64,000 nucleotides of DNA from Paenibacillus vietnamensis (GCF_020169515.1 NZ_JAHMHW010000012.1:62001-126000); one strand, 5' to 3'; positions 44,118-53,079 are shown, counted from the first letter of the stretch. Program-made: numbers and translations. Notes: a model not told the origin generated them from the letters alone.

Positions 44118-44543
44118 TTAGTTTTGTTCGGTATAGGCTTTGAAATTGTCCATGATCGCTTGCCAGCCTGCTTGCTGGAACTCGACGGGATTGGAGCTTT
44201 CCGCGTCGAACGTTTCAATGACCTTCGTCACATTCCCTTGATCGACGAAAGCAATATCCACTCTTCTTCCGTCTTCCATGGTGTAGCCGATCGCCTCATG
44301 CCGATTCACGACATCGTAGACGCCGCCAAAATCAAAGCCCATGCTGCCATCCTTCGCTTCCATCCGTGTCAGAAACTTGCCGCCGACCTGCAGATCGTTT
44401 TCGGCTCTTGGCGCATGCCAGTCCTCGGACGCTTGATTCCACTTCGTGATGTGGGACGGCTCGGTCCAATAGCGCCATACCTTCTCGACAGGGGCTTGAA
44501 TGACGGTTTGCACGGTTACTTTCGTCGGTTGATTCGTTTCCAT
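44118..44543 (-). CDS. AHSA1/SRPBCC-domain protein
   Basis: A 141-residue START-like protein: VTVQTVIQAPVEKVWRYWTE, PSHITKWNQASEDWHAPRAE, VGGKFLTRMEAKDGSMGFDF and the C-terminal helix QQAGWQAIMDNFKAYTE. The family folds into a hydrophobic pocket; individual functions are mostly unknown. It lies 76 bases after the sigma-factor gene on the same strand and is probably its target or partner. Confidence 0.85.
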   Translation of the reverse strand: METNQPTKVTVQTVIQAPVEKVWRYWTEPSHITKWNQASEDWHAPRAENDLQVGGKFLTRMEAKDGSMGFDFGGVYDVVNRHEAIGYTMEDGRRVDIAFVDQGNVTKVIETFDAESSNPVEFQQAGWQAIMDNFKAYTEQN

Positions 44544-44619
44544 TTTAAATAGACACCTCTCTCATGATATTCGTCGTTTGGTTATTCTCAATGATATAGA
44601 CGTAAGCCAATGACGAAAT

Positions 44620-45576
44620 TCATCGGTCAATTCGCTCAGGCAGCCCAAATCGCGAAAATAATGGCGTATGAATGAAGTTTTGAACGTGCAGGATTTGATT
44701 TTCTTTGGTTTCGATGACGTGGATGCCCCAGGGTACCAGGCCAGAGCCCTCTTTGCCCGGCATATACTGGGCCAACGCCGGATAACCGCCATTCACCGTA
44801 ATGGGCAAAAATCGCGAACCTTCGCAATGCCAGCGAGTAAGTGAATAGAAGGCGGACAAATCTTCCTTGCCGCGGATCCACATCTCGAAGGGCGGCATTG
44901 ACATGCAGCCTTCCTCGTGGAACAACGCGACGAGTGCAGCAATATCGAATTGCTCGAAAGCCTCCACATACCGGGACAGCAGCTGCTGCTCCGGTTGAAC
45001 GTCCATGCTGCTGAGCTCATCCGAGCGAAGCTGCGCCCGGTCCATCGTCTCTCGGGCTCTTTGCAAGGCGCTGTTCACCGCTGCCGACGACATCGCCAAC
45101 GTTTCCGCGATCTGCTTGGAGGACCATTCAAATACATCCTTCAAAATGAGTACCGCGCGCTGCCGCGGAGGCAAGGTCTGCAGGAGAGCGATGAAGCACA
45201 GTTGAAGGGTTTCTCTGCGGACGAGCCGATCCTCCGGATTGCCCCCAAAGTCGGGAGACGGCCAGATCCAGGCAGAGTCGGGCAGCGTGTCGCGCGGCTC
45301 GACGATGGCGACGGCAGGGTCGAACAGGTCAACGGGAAGTGCGCGGCGTTTGGATTGTCTCAGCTTGTCCAAGCACAGGTTGGAGGCAATCCGATAGACC
45401 CAAGTTTTGAACGAGGAATCCTGTCTGAACGTGCTCCAGCTCTGCCAGACCCGAATGCTCGTCTCCTGAACGGCATCGTCCGCATCGTCCATGGAACCTA
45501 GCATTCGGTAACAGAACGAGGTTAAGCCCGGCTTCAAGCTTGCAAATAATGGTTCGTCAAATGCGGTCTCGTTCAT
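44620..45576 (-). CDS. RNA polymerase sigma factor, SigX5/ECF-type with SnoaL-like C-terminal domain
   Basis: Residues 10-90 form sigma region 2 (CYRMLGSMDDADDAVQETSI, WVYRIASNLCLDKLR) and residues 120-190 region 4 (LPPRQRAVLILKDVFEWSSK, QIAETLAMSSAAVNSALQRA). The C-terminal 110 residues are a SnoaL/NTF2-like domain (VEAFEQFDIAALVALFHEEG, MPPFEMWIRGKEDLSAF). In this sigma group the extra domain takes the place of a separate anti-sigma factor. The signal is unknown. With the AHSA1 gene downstream and a VOC gene converging, it may control a small stress or detoxification set. Confidence 0.88.
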   Translation of the reverse strand: MNETAFDEPLFASLKPGLTSFCYRMLGSMDDADDAVQETSIRVWQSWSTFRQDSSFKTWVYRIASNLCLDKLRQSKRRALPVDLFDPAVAIVEPRDTLPDSAWIWPSPDFGGNPEDRLVRRETLQLCFIALLQTLPPRQRAVLILKDVFEWSSKQIAETLAMSSAAVNSALQRARETMDRAQLRSDELSSMDVQPEQQLLSRYVEAFEQFDIAALVALFHEEGCMSMPPFEMWIRGKEDLSAFYSLTRWHCEGSRFLPITVNGGYPALAQYMPGKEGSGLVPWGIHVIETKENQILHVQNFIHTPLFSRFGLPERIDR

Positions 45577-45697
45577 CGTGGCCTCCCTTTACGATTTCCC
45601 CGAAGGGTGGTACCTTCATTATATGCAATGAAGCGGACAGCCTCAATCCGAATAAATAGGCAGGATTTAGTACTCATGGATAAATATTTTAGGAAGA

Positions 45698-45770
45698 GCG
45701 GACGGGAATCCTCCCCATTTCAATGGGGCAGATGAAAGTCCGCTTTGCCCCAAATCCCCCTTGTGGGGAT
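45698..45770. repeat. Hairpins before the IS200/IS605 genes
   Basis: GCGGAC (45698-45703) pairs with GTCCGC (45738-45743) around CCCCATT/AATGGGG (45713-45719 with 45722-45728). A second small stem ATCCCC/GGGGAT is at 45754-45770. IS200/IS605 left ends carry such hairpins, but I cannot fix the exact element end. Confidence 0.45.
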
Positions 45771-45853
45771 CAGGGGTAAAATATTGCACCATCTGTATCT
45801 CCAAAATCATTGTATCTATTTGAATAAGTGCTCATTTCTAGTACACTATCTGT

Positions 45854-46269
45854 ATGACAAAAGATCATATAAAGCATGCTAGAACATGCGTCTACAACGT
45901 CAATTATCACATCGTTTGGTCGGTTAAGTATCGCCGATCGGTATTGTCAGCAGAGATCGAAGCTTATCTTAAAGAATTGTTCCAAGAAATTGCACAAGCA
46001 AAAGAATTTGAAGTGGTCATGATGGAGGTGGGAGAAAAAGACCATATTCATGTTTTTGCGTCTGCACATTCCAAAATAGCCCCTCCTACATCGTTAAAAT
46101 GTTAAAAGGTATCTCTGCAAGAAAACGGTTTCTGAAGTTCCCCTATTTGAAAAAGAGATTATGGGGCGGGCATCTCTGGAACAGCAGCTTTTTCATTGAA
46201 ACCATTGGTTCGATCTCCGAACAAGCGATAAAGCAGTACATCGAAAAACAAAAGAAAGGGGACGGCTGA
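45854..46269 (+). pseudogene. tnpA: Y1 (HUH) transposase TnpA, frameshifted
   Basis: The first part (VNYHIVWSVKYRRSVL, GEKDHIHVFASAH) has the HUH metal-binding histidines in HIHVF and stops early at 46105. One base is missing near 46085. In the next frame the protein goes on as YIVKMLKGISARKRFL, KRLWGGHLWNSSFFIE, SISEQAIKQYIEKQKK, which carries the catalytic tyrosine (QYIEKQ). Separation of HUH and tyrosine makes it inactive. There is no obvious slippery sequence. Confidence 0.85.
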
Positions 46270-47351
46270 TGCAGAGAACCTATAAATTCCGCTTATATCC
46301 GGCCAAAGAAGAGCAAGAGAACATTCATTTTGCGCTGGAACGCTGCCGTCTCCTCTACAATCGCTTGCTCGCCGAACGAATCGCTGCCTACAAGCAAACA
46401 GGGCAGAGCTTGACCTATTACGAACAAAAAGCAACGTTGCCAGAGAGAAAAAAGTACATACCCGAGCTTAAAAACGTTCACTCCCAGGTTCTTCAACATG
46501 TGGTGGAACGGCTGGATAAGGCGTACCAGACCTTTTTTCGCCGCATCAAAACTGGCGAAAAAGCAGGCTTCCCGAGATTTAAACCGGAAAGTCGGTACAA
46601 CTCCTTTACCTACCCGCAAAGCGGATTTTCCATAGAGGGAAAGCATCTTCGGCTTTCCAAGATCGGCGATGTGCGAATCCGACTTCATCGACAACCGCAA
46701 GGCAACATCAAGACCTGTACGATCATGGTCAAGAACGGCAAGTATTACGCCTGCTTTTCTTGTGAAGTCGAGAACGTACCTCTTCCCGCGTCAGAAAAAC
46801 AGATCGGCATTGATCTTGGCATCTTGAGGCTTGCGGTCACATCAGACGGAGAGCGGATTGAGTCGCCGCAGTTTCTACGTAAAAGCGAAGACAAGCTGAA
46901 ACAAAAGCAGCGAGCCGTCTCGAAGAAAAAACGCGGTTCTAACCGCCGACGCAAAGCGGTGCGCGAACTCGCCAGACTTCATGAGAAGGTAGCCAATCAG
47001 CGCAAGGATTACGCTCATCAAGTATCGCGAAAGCTGGTCAATGAATATGGGTTGTTCGCTTTTGAAGATTTGAATATACAAAGGATGGTCAAAAACCATC
47101 ATCTGGCCAAAAGCATTGCAGACAGCGGATGGAATGGGCTGGTTCAATTCGTGACGTATAAGGCTGAAAGCGCCGGTCGTCAGGTTGTTCAAGTGAATCC
47201 TTACCGTACCTCGCAACGTTGCTCAAATTGTGGTGAAATCGTCCCCAAATCACTCGCTGTTCGTGTCCATCAATGTTCTTGTGGATACACGGCAGATCGT
47301 GACGAAAATGCAGCAATTAATATATTGAATCTAGCTTTGAAGAACATATAG
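46269..47351 (+). CDS. tnpB: TnpB, RNA-guided endonuclease of IS200/IS605
   Basis: Intact, 360 residues. The RuvC-like acidic residues are present: GIDLGILRL (Asp182), FAFEDLNI (Glu266) and DRDENAAIN (Asp343/Asp345). The zinc ribbon is CSNC...CSCG (Cys318, 321, 336, 338). The N-terminus RTYKFRLYP and LPERKKYIPELKNVHS are family words. TnpB proteins cut DNA guided by an omega RNA from the right end of the element, which helps keep the element in place. With tnpA broken the element cannot move by itself, but TnpB may still work. The guide RNA would overlap the 3' end of the gene and 47352-47450. Confidence 0.9.
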   Translation: MQRTYKFRLYPAKEEQENIHFALERCRLLYNRLLAERIAAYKQTGQSLTYYEQKATLPERKKYIPELKNVHSQVLQHVVERLDKAYQTFFRRIKTGEKAGFPRFKPESRYNSFTYPQSGFSIEGKHLRLSKIGDVRIRLHRQPQGNIKTCTIMVKNGKYYACFSCEVENVPLPASEKQIGIDLGILRLAVTSDGERIESPQFLRKSEDKLKQKQRAVSKKKRGSNRRRKAVRELARLHEKVANQRKDYAHQVSRKLVNEYGLFAFEDLNIQRMVKNHHLAKSIADSGWNGLVQFVTYKAESAGRQVVQVNPYRTSQRCSNCGEIVPKSLAVRVHQCSCGYTADRDENAAINILNLALKNI

Positions 47352-47515
47352 TAAGATATGCAAAAGTTATAGTTGATTGGGTACACCATCTTTTACCTCA
47401 TTTTATAATAAAGATTTCACTTTTTTCTTAATTGTTTCGAAAAAAGTTTTACTTAGAACACCAGTATAGGTTATTCTATTCCTTGTGCTTAAACAACATA
47501 AAGGAGTCCAATAAC

Positions 47516-47731
47516 ATGAATGAACGCCGTATCCAATCGGAACAACAAATTATCACTGACAAAGACTTTGAATATGCAATCAAAGAAGAAACCTTCGTTA
47601 AAGTGATGCAAAGCGGAATGCAAATCAGACCAGTGTCAACAATTGCCGGTTACAGCCAAGCAGCAATTAGAATGAAGGACGGCAGCATCGTACACAGAAA
47701 CGCTAATTCGTTCTTTGCAATTGCTGAATAA
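47516..47731 (+). CDS. Small hypothetical protein (71 residues)
   Basis: ATG 47516 has AAGGAG eight bases upstream and the gene ends at a strong terminator, so expression is likely. The product is soluble with no signal peptide (MNERRIQSEQQIITDKDFEY, FVKVMQSGMQIRPVSTIAGY, RMKDGSIVHRNANSFFAIAE). It reads like a compact beta-rich protein. I do not recognise the family. It lies just beyond the insertion sequence but has its own promoter region. Confidence 0.6.
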   Translation: MNERRIQSEQQIITDKDFEYAIKEETFVKVMQSGMQIRPVSTIAGYSQAAIRMKDGSIVHRNANSFFAIAE

Positions 47732-47756
47732 GAGCGTCTTGCATAATTATTTAAGT

Positions 47757-47788
47757 AAAACGATCTAAATGATCGTTTTCTTTTTTTA
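47757..47788 (+). terminator. Intrinsic terminator
   Basis: AAAACGATC (47757-47765) pairs with GATCGTTTT (47771-47779), then a T run. Confidence 0.9.
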
Positions 47789-47971
47789 GGAATGAATAAA
47801 ACTGCAGGTCTTATGGTTGGAGTAAGCGTGGCGCATATTCGAGCGAAAAAAAGTAATGGCGCATTCTTTTGGGTGCGCTTATTTGATATTTAATACTGTA
47901 GAACTTGATCCCGGAAGCGTCCTATAAACTGGAAACGTTTAGCCTTGTTTTTTTGAGAAAATTTTGGGACA

Positions 47972-48061
47972 ATGTTGAATGAAATTTTACTAGTGGTCCG
48001 CAGCGAGAGGATACTTTCTCCGAGAGATGTGAATCGGGTTTACCAACAGCTCAAAGCTTGA
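47972..48061 (+). CDS. Candidate small ORF, 29 residues
   Basis: ATG 47972 to TGA 48061 encodes MLNEILLVVRSERILSPRDV and a few more residues. It has only a weak ribosome site (TTTTGGGAC) and its end lies inside the following terminator stem, as true gene ends often do. It may be the tail of a lost gene. The rest of 47789-48116 shows no gene. Confidence 0.25.
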   Translation: MLNEILLVVRSERILSPRDVNRVYQQLKA

Positions 48062-48081
48062 ACTTGTTTCAGGCTTTTTTT
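48054..48081 (+). terminator. Intrinsic terminator
   Basis: AAGCTTGAA (48054-48062) pairs with TTCAGGCTT (48068-48076) with one G-U, followed by a run of T. Confidence 0.75.
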
Positions 48082-48116
48082 CTATACATATCAACTTCAT
48101 AGACCAGGAGAGAAAA

Positions 48117-49670
48117 ATGAGAAACATCAGATTATTAGGGGTACTTTTTTTCGCTTCAGTTATTTTGTTCTCACAGCTTCCACTGCAGTCCGCGTCTGTT
48201 GTCCGGGCGGAGGCTGTTACAGGTGATCCGCGTCTGGATGGCGTTATGGTTCTCTATGTGGATAATCCCAAAGCCTATGTAAACCATCAGTTTATTCCCG
48301 TAGATGCGGGAGACGGCCGGATTGCTCCGCTTGTGAAACAAGGCAGGACCTTGGTGCCCGTCCGGTTTGTATCGGAGAATTTTGGAGCAACCGTGGAATG
48401 GGATTCCGCTAAAAACGGCGTCGAGATTGTACGGGATGAATTGATGATTCAGCTTTTTTTGGGCGAATCAATGATGGGAATTAACGGTCTTGGCAAGGAA
48501 ATGGGAGCGGTACCTGAATTGATTTTAGGCAGAACCTATGTCCCGTTCCGGGCGATTGCCGAAGCATTGGGCAAACAAGTCTATTGGGAGAGCGGGCTCA
48601 TTATGATAAGTGATCGGCCTATAACAAAAGAAGGCAATGAAGATTTGATCCAAGGTCTTCTGAGCATGATGAAGGTGGAGAAGAAGCCTGATCCGGCGAA
48701 GCCGTCGCCTCTTCCGGACAAGTACCCTGTAATGCTGGAAACTTCGGGTCCGGGTACCGTGCTGCTTCAGGATAAAAAGGTTTATTATAACGATGGATTT
48801 GACAAGAGCAAAGGCTTATTTGTTTTTACATACGGACAGGAAGGGCAGAAGAAGCGCATCACTCAAGATACGACATCGTCCATGAATATTGCAGGGGACT
48901 GGATTTATTATGTCGTTCCGAATACGGCCGGCTCCTATGGCGGCAAGAATCCGATTAAAAAAGTGAAAAAAACGGGCTCAACGCCGGTTACGATTACTAC
49001 GGACTACCAGATTGACGAAGTTGTCGTCAGTGGGGACTGGATTTATTATGTATCTAACAATTACAGCACGAATACGGCTATTTTAAAACGGGTGAAGACA
49101 AACGGTTCAGGCAAAAAGGTGCTCCAGCAGCTGAAGGACGGTTATATTACGAACGTGCAAGTGAGCCAAGGCTACCTTTATTTCTTGAAAAAGAGCTTCT
49201 GCGGCTATGGCAAAGAGTGCAGCCTGGTCTACCGGATGAAGCCGGATGGCACCTCTTTGAGCGCTGTGAATACAAAGGAATATGCGGTCAGTATGCAGCT
49301 GGCCAACGGCAAGATCTACTACAGCCGTTTCCATGAAAATTTAAGAGACGACAGTAAGGATTCCATGCCTATCGATCTGTATTCCATGGAGATGAATGGA
49401 ACCAAAGTAACGAATATCAGCAAAAACGCCATGAATCCTAATGACCTTTACTTCATCGAAAAATTTAAAGTGCACGGGGATTGGATCTACTTCGGCAAGT
49501 GGGACGGTCTCTATAAGATGAGGCTGAATGGCACGTCTATGACGAAGCTGGCGGATGTCAGCAATCCCTTTAATATTAATGTAATAGGCGAATGGATATA
49601 TTTCAGGAATACTGCAAATGCCCACCGCGTAAAAACGAACGGTCAAGAGCACAAGACCTTGTTCTGGTAG
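48117..49670 (+). CDS. Exported protein: copper-amine-oxidase-like domain plus DUF5050 propeller
   Basis: AGGAGAG is six bases before the ATG; a signal peptide ends near VVRAEA. Residues 45-165 form a copper amine oxidase N-terminal-like domain (GRTLVPVRFVSENFGATVEW, GRTYVPFRAIAEALG). Residues 205-517 are a beta-propeller of repeated GDWIYYV / RVKTNG / RMKPDG units, at least six, as in DUF5050. Both parts are typical of Paenibacillus surface proteins of unknown role, possibly binding or sensing in the wall. A bidirectional terminator separates it from the convergent gene. Confidence 0.85.
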   Translation: MRNIRLLGVLFFASVILFSQLPLQSASVVRAEAVTGDPRLDGVMVLYVDNPKAYVNHQFIPVDAGDGRIAPLVKQGRTLVPVRFVSENFGATVEWDSAKNGVEIVRDELMIQLFLGESMMGINGLGKEMGAVPELILGRTYVPFRAIAEALGKQVYWESGLIMISDRPITKEGNEDLIQGLLSMMKVEKKPDPAKPSPLPDKYPVMLETSGPGTVLLQDKKVYYNDGFDKSKGLFVFTYGQEGQKKRITQDTTSSMNIAGDWIYYVVPNTAGSYGGKNPIKKVKKTGSTPVTITTDYQIDEVVVSGDWIYYVSNNYSTNTAILKRVKTNGSGKKVLQQLKDGYITNVQVSQGYLYFLKKSFCGYGKECSLVYRMKPDGTSLSAVNTKEYAVSMQLANGKIYYSRFHENLRDDSKDSMPIDLYSMEMNGTKVTNISKNAMNPNDLYFIEKFKVHGDWIYFGKWDGLYKMRLNGTSMTKLADVSNPFNINVIGEWIYFRNTANAHRVKTNGQEHKTLFW

Positions 49671-49677
49671 GAATAAT

Positions 49678-49738
49678 AAACCCGGAAGACAGGGCCTCCT
49701 TCGAATCAAGAGGAGCCTTTCTTCCGGGTTTATGCTTT
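49678..49738. terminator. Bidirectional terminator between convergent genes
   Basis: AAACCCGGAAGA (49678-49689) pairs with TCTTCCGGGTTT (49720-49731), with an inner CTCC/GGAG stem. Confidence 0.85.
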
Positions 49739-49745
49739 TACCCGT

Positions 49746-50744
49746 TTAGTTCTGTACCACGATCCAAAGGCCGCCGACGACTTCCTGGCGCTCGTTCAGC
49801 TGCGAGATCTCGACGACCTGCAGGTCGCCGGGCCGGGCTGTCGAGGCAGCCGAAACGGTAAGCACCGCTCTTCGTACTTCCCCGGGCTCCATGCCGACTG
49901 ATTTGAGCCGCGTACGCTTCGGTTCAACCGCCTGCCCGAGAAGCCCCATCGGCGGCCGGCCGTCCTGCTTCTCCGGCTCCGAGACGTCCCGGACCGGGAT
50001 TCGCTCCTCAACGTCCACACGGACGGACCGCAGCTTAACGGGCGAGAACTGCGCAAAGCCGCAGCCGACCGCGCCGCGCAGCCATTCAAGCTGCCTCTCG
50101 TCATCCGCCAAAACCTGCCTTGCGTTCAACGTGAATACCGCACGCTCCTGCTCGGGGTTAACCAGTGCAAAGGCAAAAGAAAATTGCTTCAGCTGCATCT
50201 TCTGAAGATTAACGACGCTAATATTCCGCTGGGCGACATGCCGGTCGCCGACGACGTCGAAGATAGCTCCATTCTTGTAGCCGTCCGGCGGAATCGTCAA
50301 ATTGACCCGGGCGAGCAGGCAGCGGTGACCGGCATCGGCCGGGCTTGGATTCCAGGGGAACTGGATGACGGCCTGGCTGTAGCCGCTGATCGTAAGAAAG
50401 CCGGCGCCGATCGGCGTGGCGGTCAATGGCGTGAAGGCGGTCGACGGATCGGCGACGAAGCCTTCCACGTAGGCGTCGACGGCATCGATGCCGCCGGCGT
50501 TGGTCACTTTTATTTTTAATTGATTCGTATCCCCTGCTACAGCTGTGCCGCCCTCGACGCCATCCGGCTTAATAATCGAAATATCCGGGCTTACCCAGAA
50601 CGGAAGGCCCGCAGCGAGCGGCTCGGAGCCGTTATCGGCGGGATGGGTTCTTATATATAAATAGGTAATGCCGTCAAAAGGGTTCTTGTCGTCTTCACGG
50701 CCGGGATGGCCGGTATTGGCATTGCTTCCTGGCATTTCAGCCAT
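49746..50744 (-). CDS. Hypothetical partner of the PLC-like protein, CARDB-like segment
   Basis: A 332-residue protein with no signal peptide or membrane helix. Residues 30-170 look like a CARDB/adhesion-type beta-sandwich (NQLKIKVTNAGGIDAVDAYV, CLLARVNLTIPPDGY). The rest is unassigned but has a second beta-rich region near the end (RAVLTVSAASTARPGDLQVV). It follows the phospholipase-like gene on the same strand after 73 bases and is almost certainly co-transcribed. A role as carrier or adaptor for the larger protein is a guess. Confidence 0.55.
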   Translation of the reverse strand: MAEMPGSNANTGHPGREDDKNPFDGITYLYIRTHPADNGSEPLAAGLPFWVSPDISIIKPDGVEGGTAVAGDTNQLKIKVTNAGGIDAVDAYVEGFVADPSTAFTPLTATPIGAGFLTISGYSQAVIQFPWNPSPADAGHRCLLARVNLTIPPDGYKNGAIFDVVGDRHVAQRNISVVNLQKMQLKQFSFAFALVNPEQERAVFTLNARQVLADDERQLEWLRGAVGCGFAQFSPVKLRSVRVDVEERIPVRDVSEPEKQDGRPPMGLLGQAVEPKRTRLKSVGMEPGEVRRAVLTVSAASTARPGDLQVVEISQLNERQEVVGGLWIVVQN

Positions 50745-50817
50745 AGTTGCCAGACCTCCTCTTTCGTCTTGTCGGACGGAATCTTATCGTTCAAAAAGCT
50801 TCGAATCTTGTCAACAG

Positions 50818-52629
50818 CTAAGTCACGTATTCCGTCTTGACAGGGTTCGATGTTTCCAGATCGTTAAGGGCCTTCCAAGTTTTCCAGCCGTAGCCGCGGT
50901 CGCCGTCCAGATTGAAATCCGGCATCTTGTCCATTCGCTCGCTGATCAGCCGGACGCAGAAGTTGATTGCACTGCCGAATTGTCCGGTATGCCATGTCTC
51001 CTGGTCGACCGTATGCGTGAACGTCATGCCCGGGCCATACGCCTCCACGCAGTCATGCAGCAGCTCGACAACCGGATTGATCGGGAAGCTGCCGCTGATG
51101 AAGGTTTCGGGAAACACGCCGTGGAACGGAATCGGAGCCGGCTCCGCATGCTGCTGTTCCTGGGCCGTGACCGGGTAGATCAGATGGTGGTTGGTCGGTC
51201 CGAACAGACCGTGAGACTCCTGCTTGCGCGGATATTGCGAGAAGTTAGCGAAGCCGCCCCCTGTCATGTGGGCGAACGACGTGTTCAGCAGCGCCTTGCC
51301 CCACGGCATTTTGTCCAGGTCGCGCGGCTCCGGGAAGAGATATCCGCCAAGCACAAGCATGAAACGGAGGTTGTCGTAAATCTCCCAAAGTCCTTTCTGA
51401 ATCTGATAGATCAGCCATTTGAGCAGGCCGATCGCTTCGACGAACGGAAGACTAATAATCTCGTGCGCATGTGTGATAATCCAGGTGATCGTATAGGAGA
51501 TGACGTCGGCCAGCCATTTGGCAAAAGCAAATATAGCCGCAAAAATCGCCCCTATGCTGAACCCGCCGCCACCGCCGCCGCCGCTCGGAGGAGAAGGGAA
51601 GCCGCTGGTGTAGTCGTTAACGAGATTAATGGTAGCGCTACCAGGAGGAGGTACAGGGGTCGGCTTCTGGGCGTCGCTGATCGTCGTCGAACGCTCGAAC
51701 CATTTTAGCCAGAGCCTGTAGGTCGAGTCCAGGTCGGCGCCATTCATCCAAGTGGGGTGCTTGATATCGCCATACGTTTTCTCCATCGCCTTGACGAGAA
51801 GGTCCTGTAGCTTGTCCGGAAGCTTGCCGTCCGGAAATTCGACCAGTCTGTAGTAGTAGCTGCCCGAGATGGCGTTCGCGACATACTTGTCGTCAGCCGT
51901 CAGGTTCAGGCATTTTTTGAGGCTGGAGCTGTCCGTATAGAAGCGCCGCGCATAGGCGTCGATCCAGTTTTCGACCAGCTTATGTCGGTGCCAATGGGTG
52001 CGGAATGGTCCCCCTGTAATGGCGTTGACGAAGGGATGTCCGACCACGTCGGTGCCGATATGGCTGGCATAGCCAAGGCAATAACGCATCAAATCTTTGT
52101 CGCCTTCCGCCAGCGCCCACATATTAGAGAGAAATTGGCCGGTCCGGCGGTAATGCAGAAAGTCGAACCAGTACCATTCGTCCTCGGGGGCTCCTTGCTG
52201 TACCTTGGGATAGAACGGATAGAAAAAGTCGATATTGTCGGTCGCCACCTTGGCCGCTGCATTCAAAAGCGTGTCGGCGGCGAGTCCGGCGGTCGCTTTG
52301 ATCTGGGTGAACAGCCCCTGAAACAGCGCTTCGTCCACGGCTGCAACGGCGTCTTCAATGTCATCGACCACCGGCTCGATCGTCGTTTCATAGAAGTCCC
52401 GGATCGGCTCCAGGGCATCGTACACGCCAAAAATAAAATTAACGAGCTCATCGAGAGGCGTACCGTATTCTTTTAGGGAGAAAAACAGAAAATCCGGGCC
52501 GATGCTGCCGAACGCGGCATACGGATTGCACGGCTCCGAGCGGAGCAAATCCGCCAAATCAGGCTTTTCCTTCAGGAGAGGCCTGCTGAGGCGCTGCTGC
52601 ACGATAAGGTGAACAATTGAACTTGGCAT
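50818..52629 (-). CDS. Zinc-dependent phospholipase C-like protein with extra hydrophobic middle
   Basis: Start ATG 52629 with AAGGAGG; the longer frame to 52806 lacks a ribosome site. The first 270 residues resemble the zinc-dependent phospholipase C fold: MPSSIVHLIVQQRLS, AFGSIGPDFLFF, FDFLHYRRTGQF and CLGYASHIGTDVVGHPFVN, with THWHRHKLVENWIDAY, several histidines and aspartates spaced as metal ligands. A glycine-rich linker near 370 (FPSPPSGGGGGGG) leads to a strongly hydrophobic stretch (FSIGAIFAAIFAFAKWLADV). The C-terminal 200 residues are not recognised. At about 603 residues it is twice the usual size. No signal peptide is seen. It may hydrolyse phospholipids; alternatives include a structural role. 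Confidence 0.7.
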   Translation of the reverse strand: MPSSIVHLIVQQRLSRPLLKEKPDLADLLRSEPCNPYAAFGSIGPDFLFFSLKEYGTPLDELVNFIFGVYDALEPIRDFYETTIEPVVDDIEDAVAAVDEALFQGLFTQIKATAGLAADTLLNAAAKVATDNIDFFYPFYPKVQQGAPEDEWYWFDFLHYRRTGQFLSNMWALAEGDKDLMRYCLGYASHIGTDVVGHPFVNAITGGPFRTHWHRHKLVENWIDAYARRFYTDSSSLKKCLNLTADDKYVANAISGSYYYRLVEFPDGKLPDKLQDLLVKAMEKTYGDIKHPTWMNGADLDSTYRLWLKWFERSTTISDAQKPTPVPPPGSATINLVNDYTSGFPSPPSGGGGGGGFSIGAIFAAIFAFAKWLADVISYTITWIITHAHEIISLPFVEAIGLLKWLIYQIQKGLWEIYDNLRFMLVLGGYLFPEPRDLDKMPWGKALLNTSFAHMTGGGFANFSQYPRKQESHGLFGPTNHHLIYPVTAQEQQHAEPAPIPFHGVFPETFISGSFPINPVVELLHDCVEAYGPGMTFTHTVDQETWHTGQFGSAINFCVRLISERMDKMPDFNLDGDRGYGWKTWKALNDLETSNPVKTEYVT

Positions 52630-53065
52630 GAAACGAACCTCCTTGTCCGGGCTTCCGGACATATGATTGGTGCAGAGTGGTATTGCGCTGGCAGCTTGGT
52701 GGAAGTGGGGCAGCATCTTGTTGAAGGATTGGTTAACCTGGAGAATGATGAAGGATGATGAAATGGGTGTTGTGGCGGATGTAATGTAACAAATGTAGTA
52801 TCCCATAGAAAAATAAACAAAACATGGGAATTAGGAAGGAATATTCCAGATAGGCTGCTTGTTCTACTATAAGTCCTAGGAATGGGGGAGTACTTTCCTT
52901 GGAAGCATGCCGAATTGCCCAATTGGGGATCATGGGACGAAACCGGTATGATCCCCAATACGGTAAACTCGTTTTGCGAAAGGAAAGGAAATGTCTAAAA
53001 TAGATATGAATTTACCACTAATTATTCAGGTATCGGCGAGAAAAGAAAACATTCACAATAGATAG

Positions 53066-53079
53066 TGTAAGCGCTTCCG
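53066..53079 (+). promoter_or_regulatory. cre-like site
   Basis: TGTAAGCGCTTCCG fits TGNAANCGNWNNC with only the last base off. It lies in the 600-base intergenic region (52630-53233). Which gene it would control is unclear. Confidence 0.35.

Larger units (their letters stand above)
45854..47351 (+). mobile_element. IS200/IS605-type insertion sequence (tnpA broken, tnpB intact)
   Basis: The two genes are in the usual order and overlap by one base (TGATG at 46267-46271). The left part probably includes the hairpins at 45698-45770; the right end should lie in 47352-47450, which has no gene. Element ends and target site cannot be set by eye. Confidence 0.8.

Noticed and set aside
44917-45501. 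A 194-codon plus-strand frame
   Set aside because: Antisense to the SigX5-like sigma gene, which has clear sigma regions 2 and 4.
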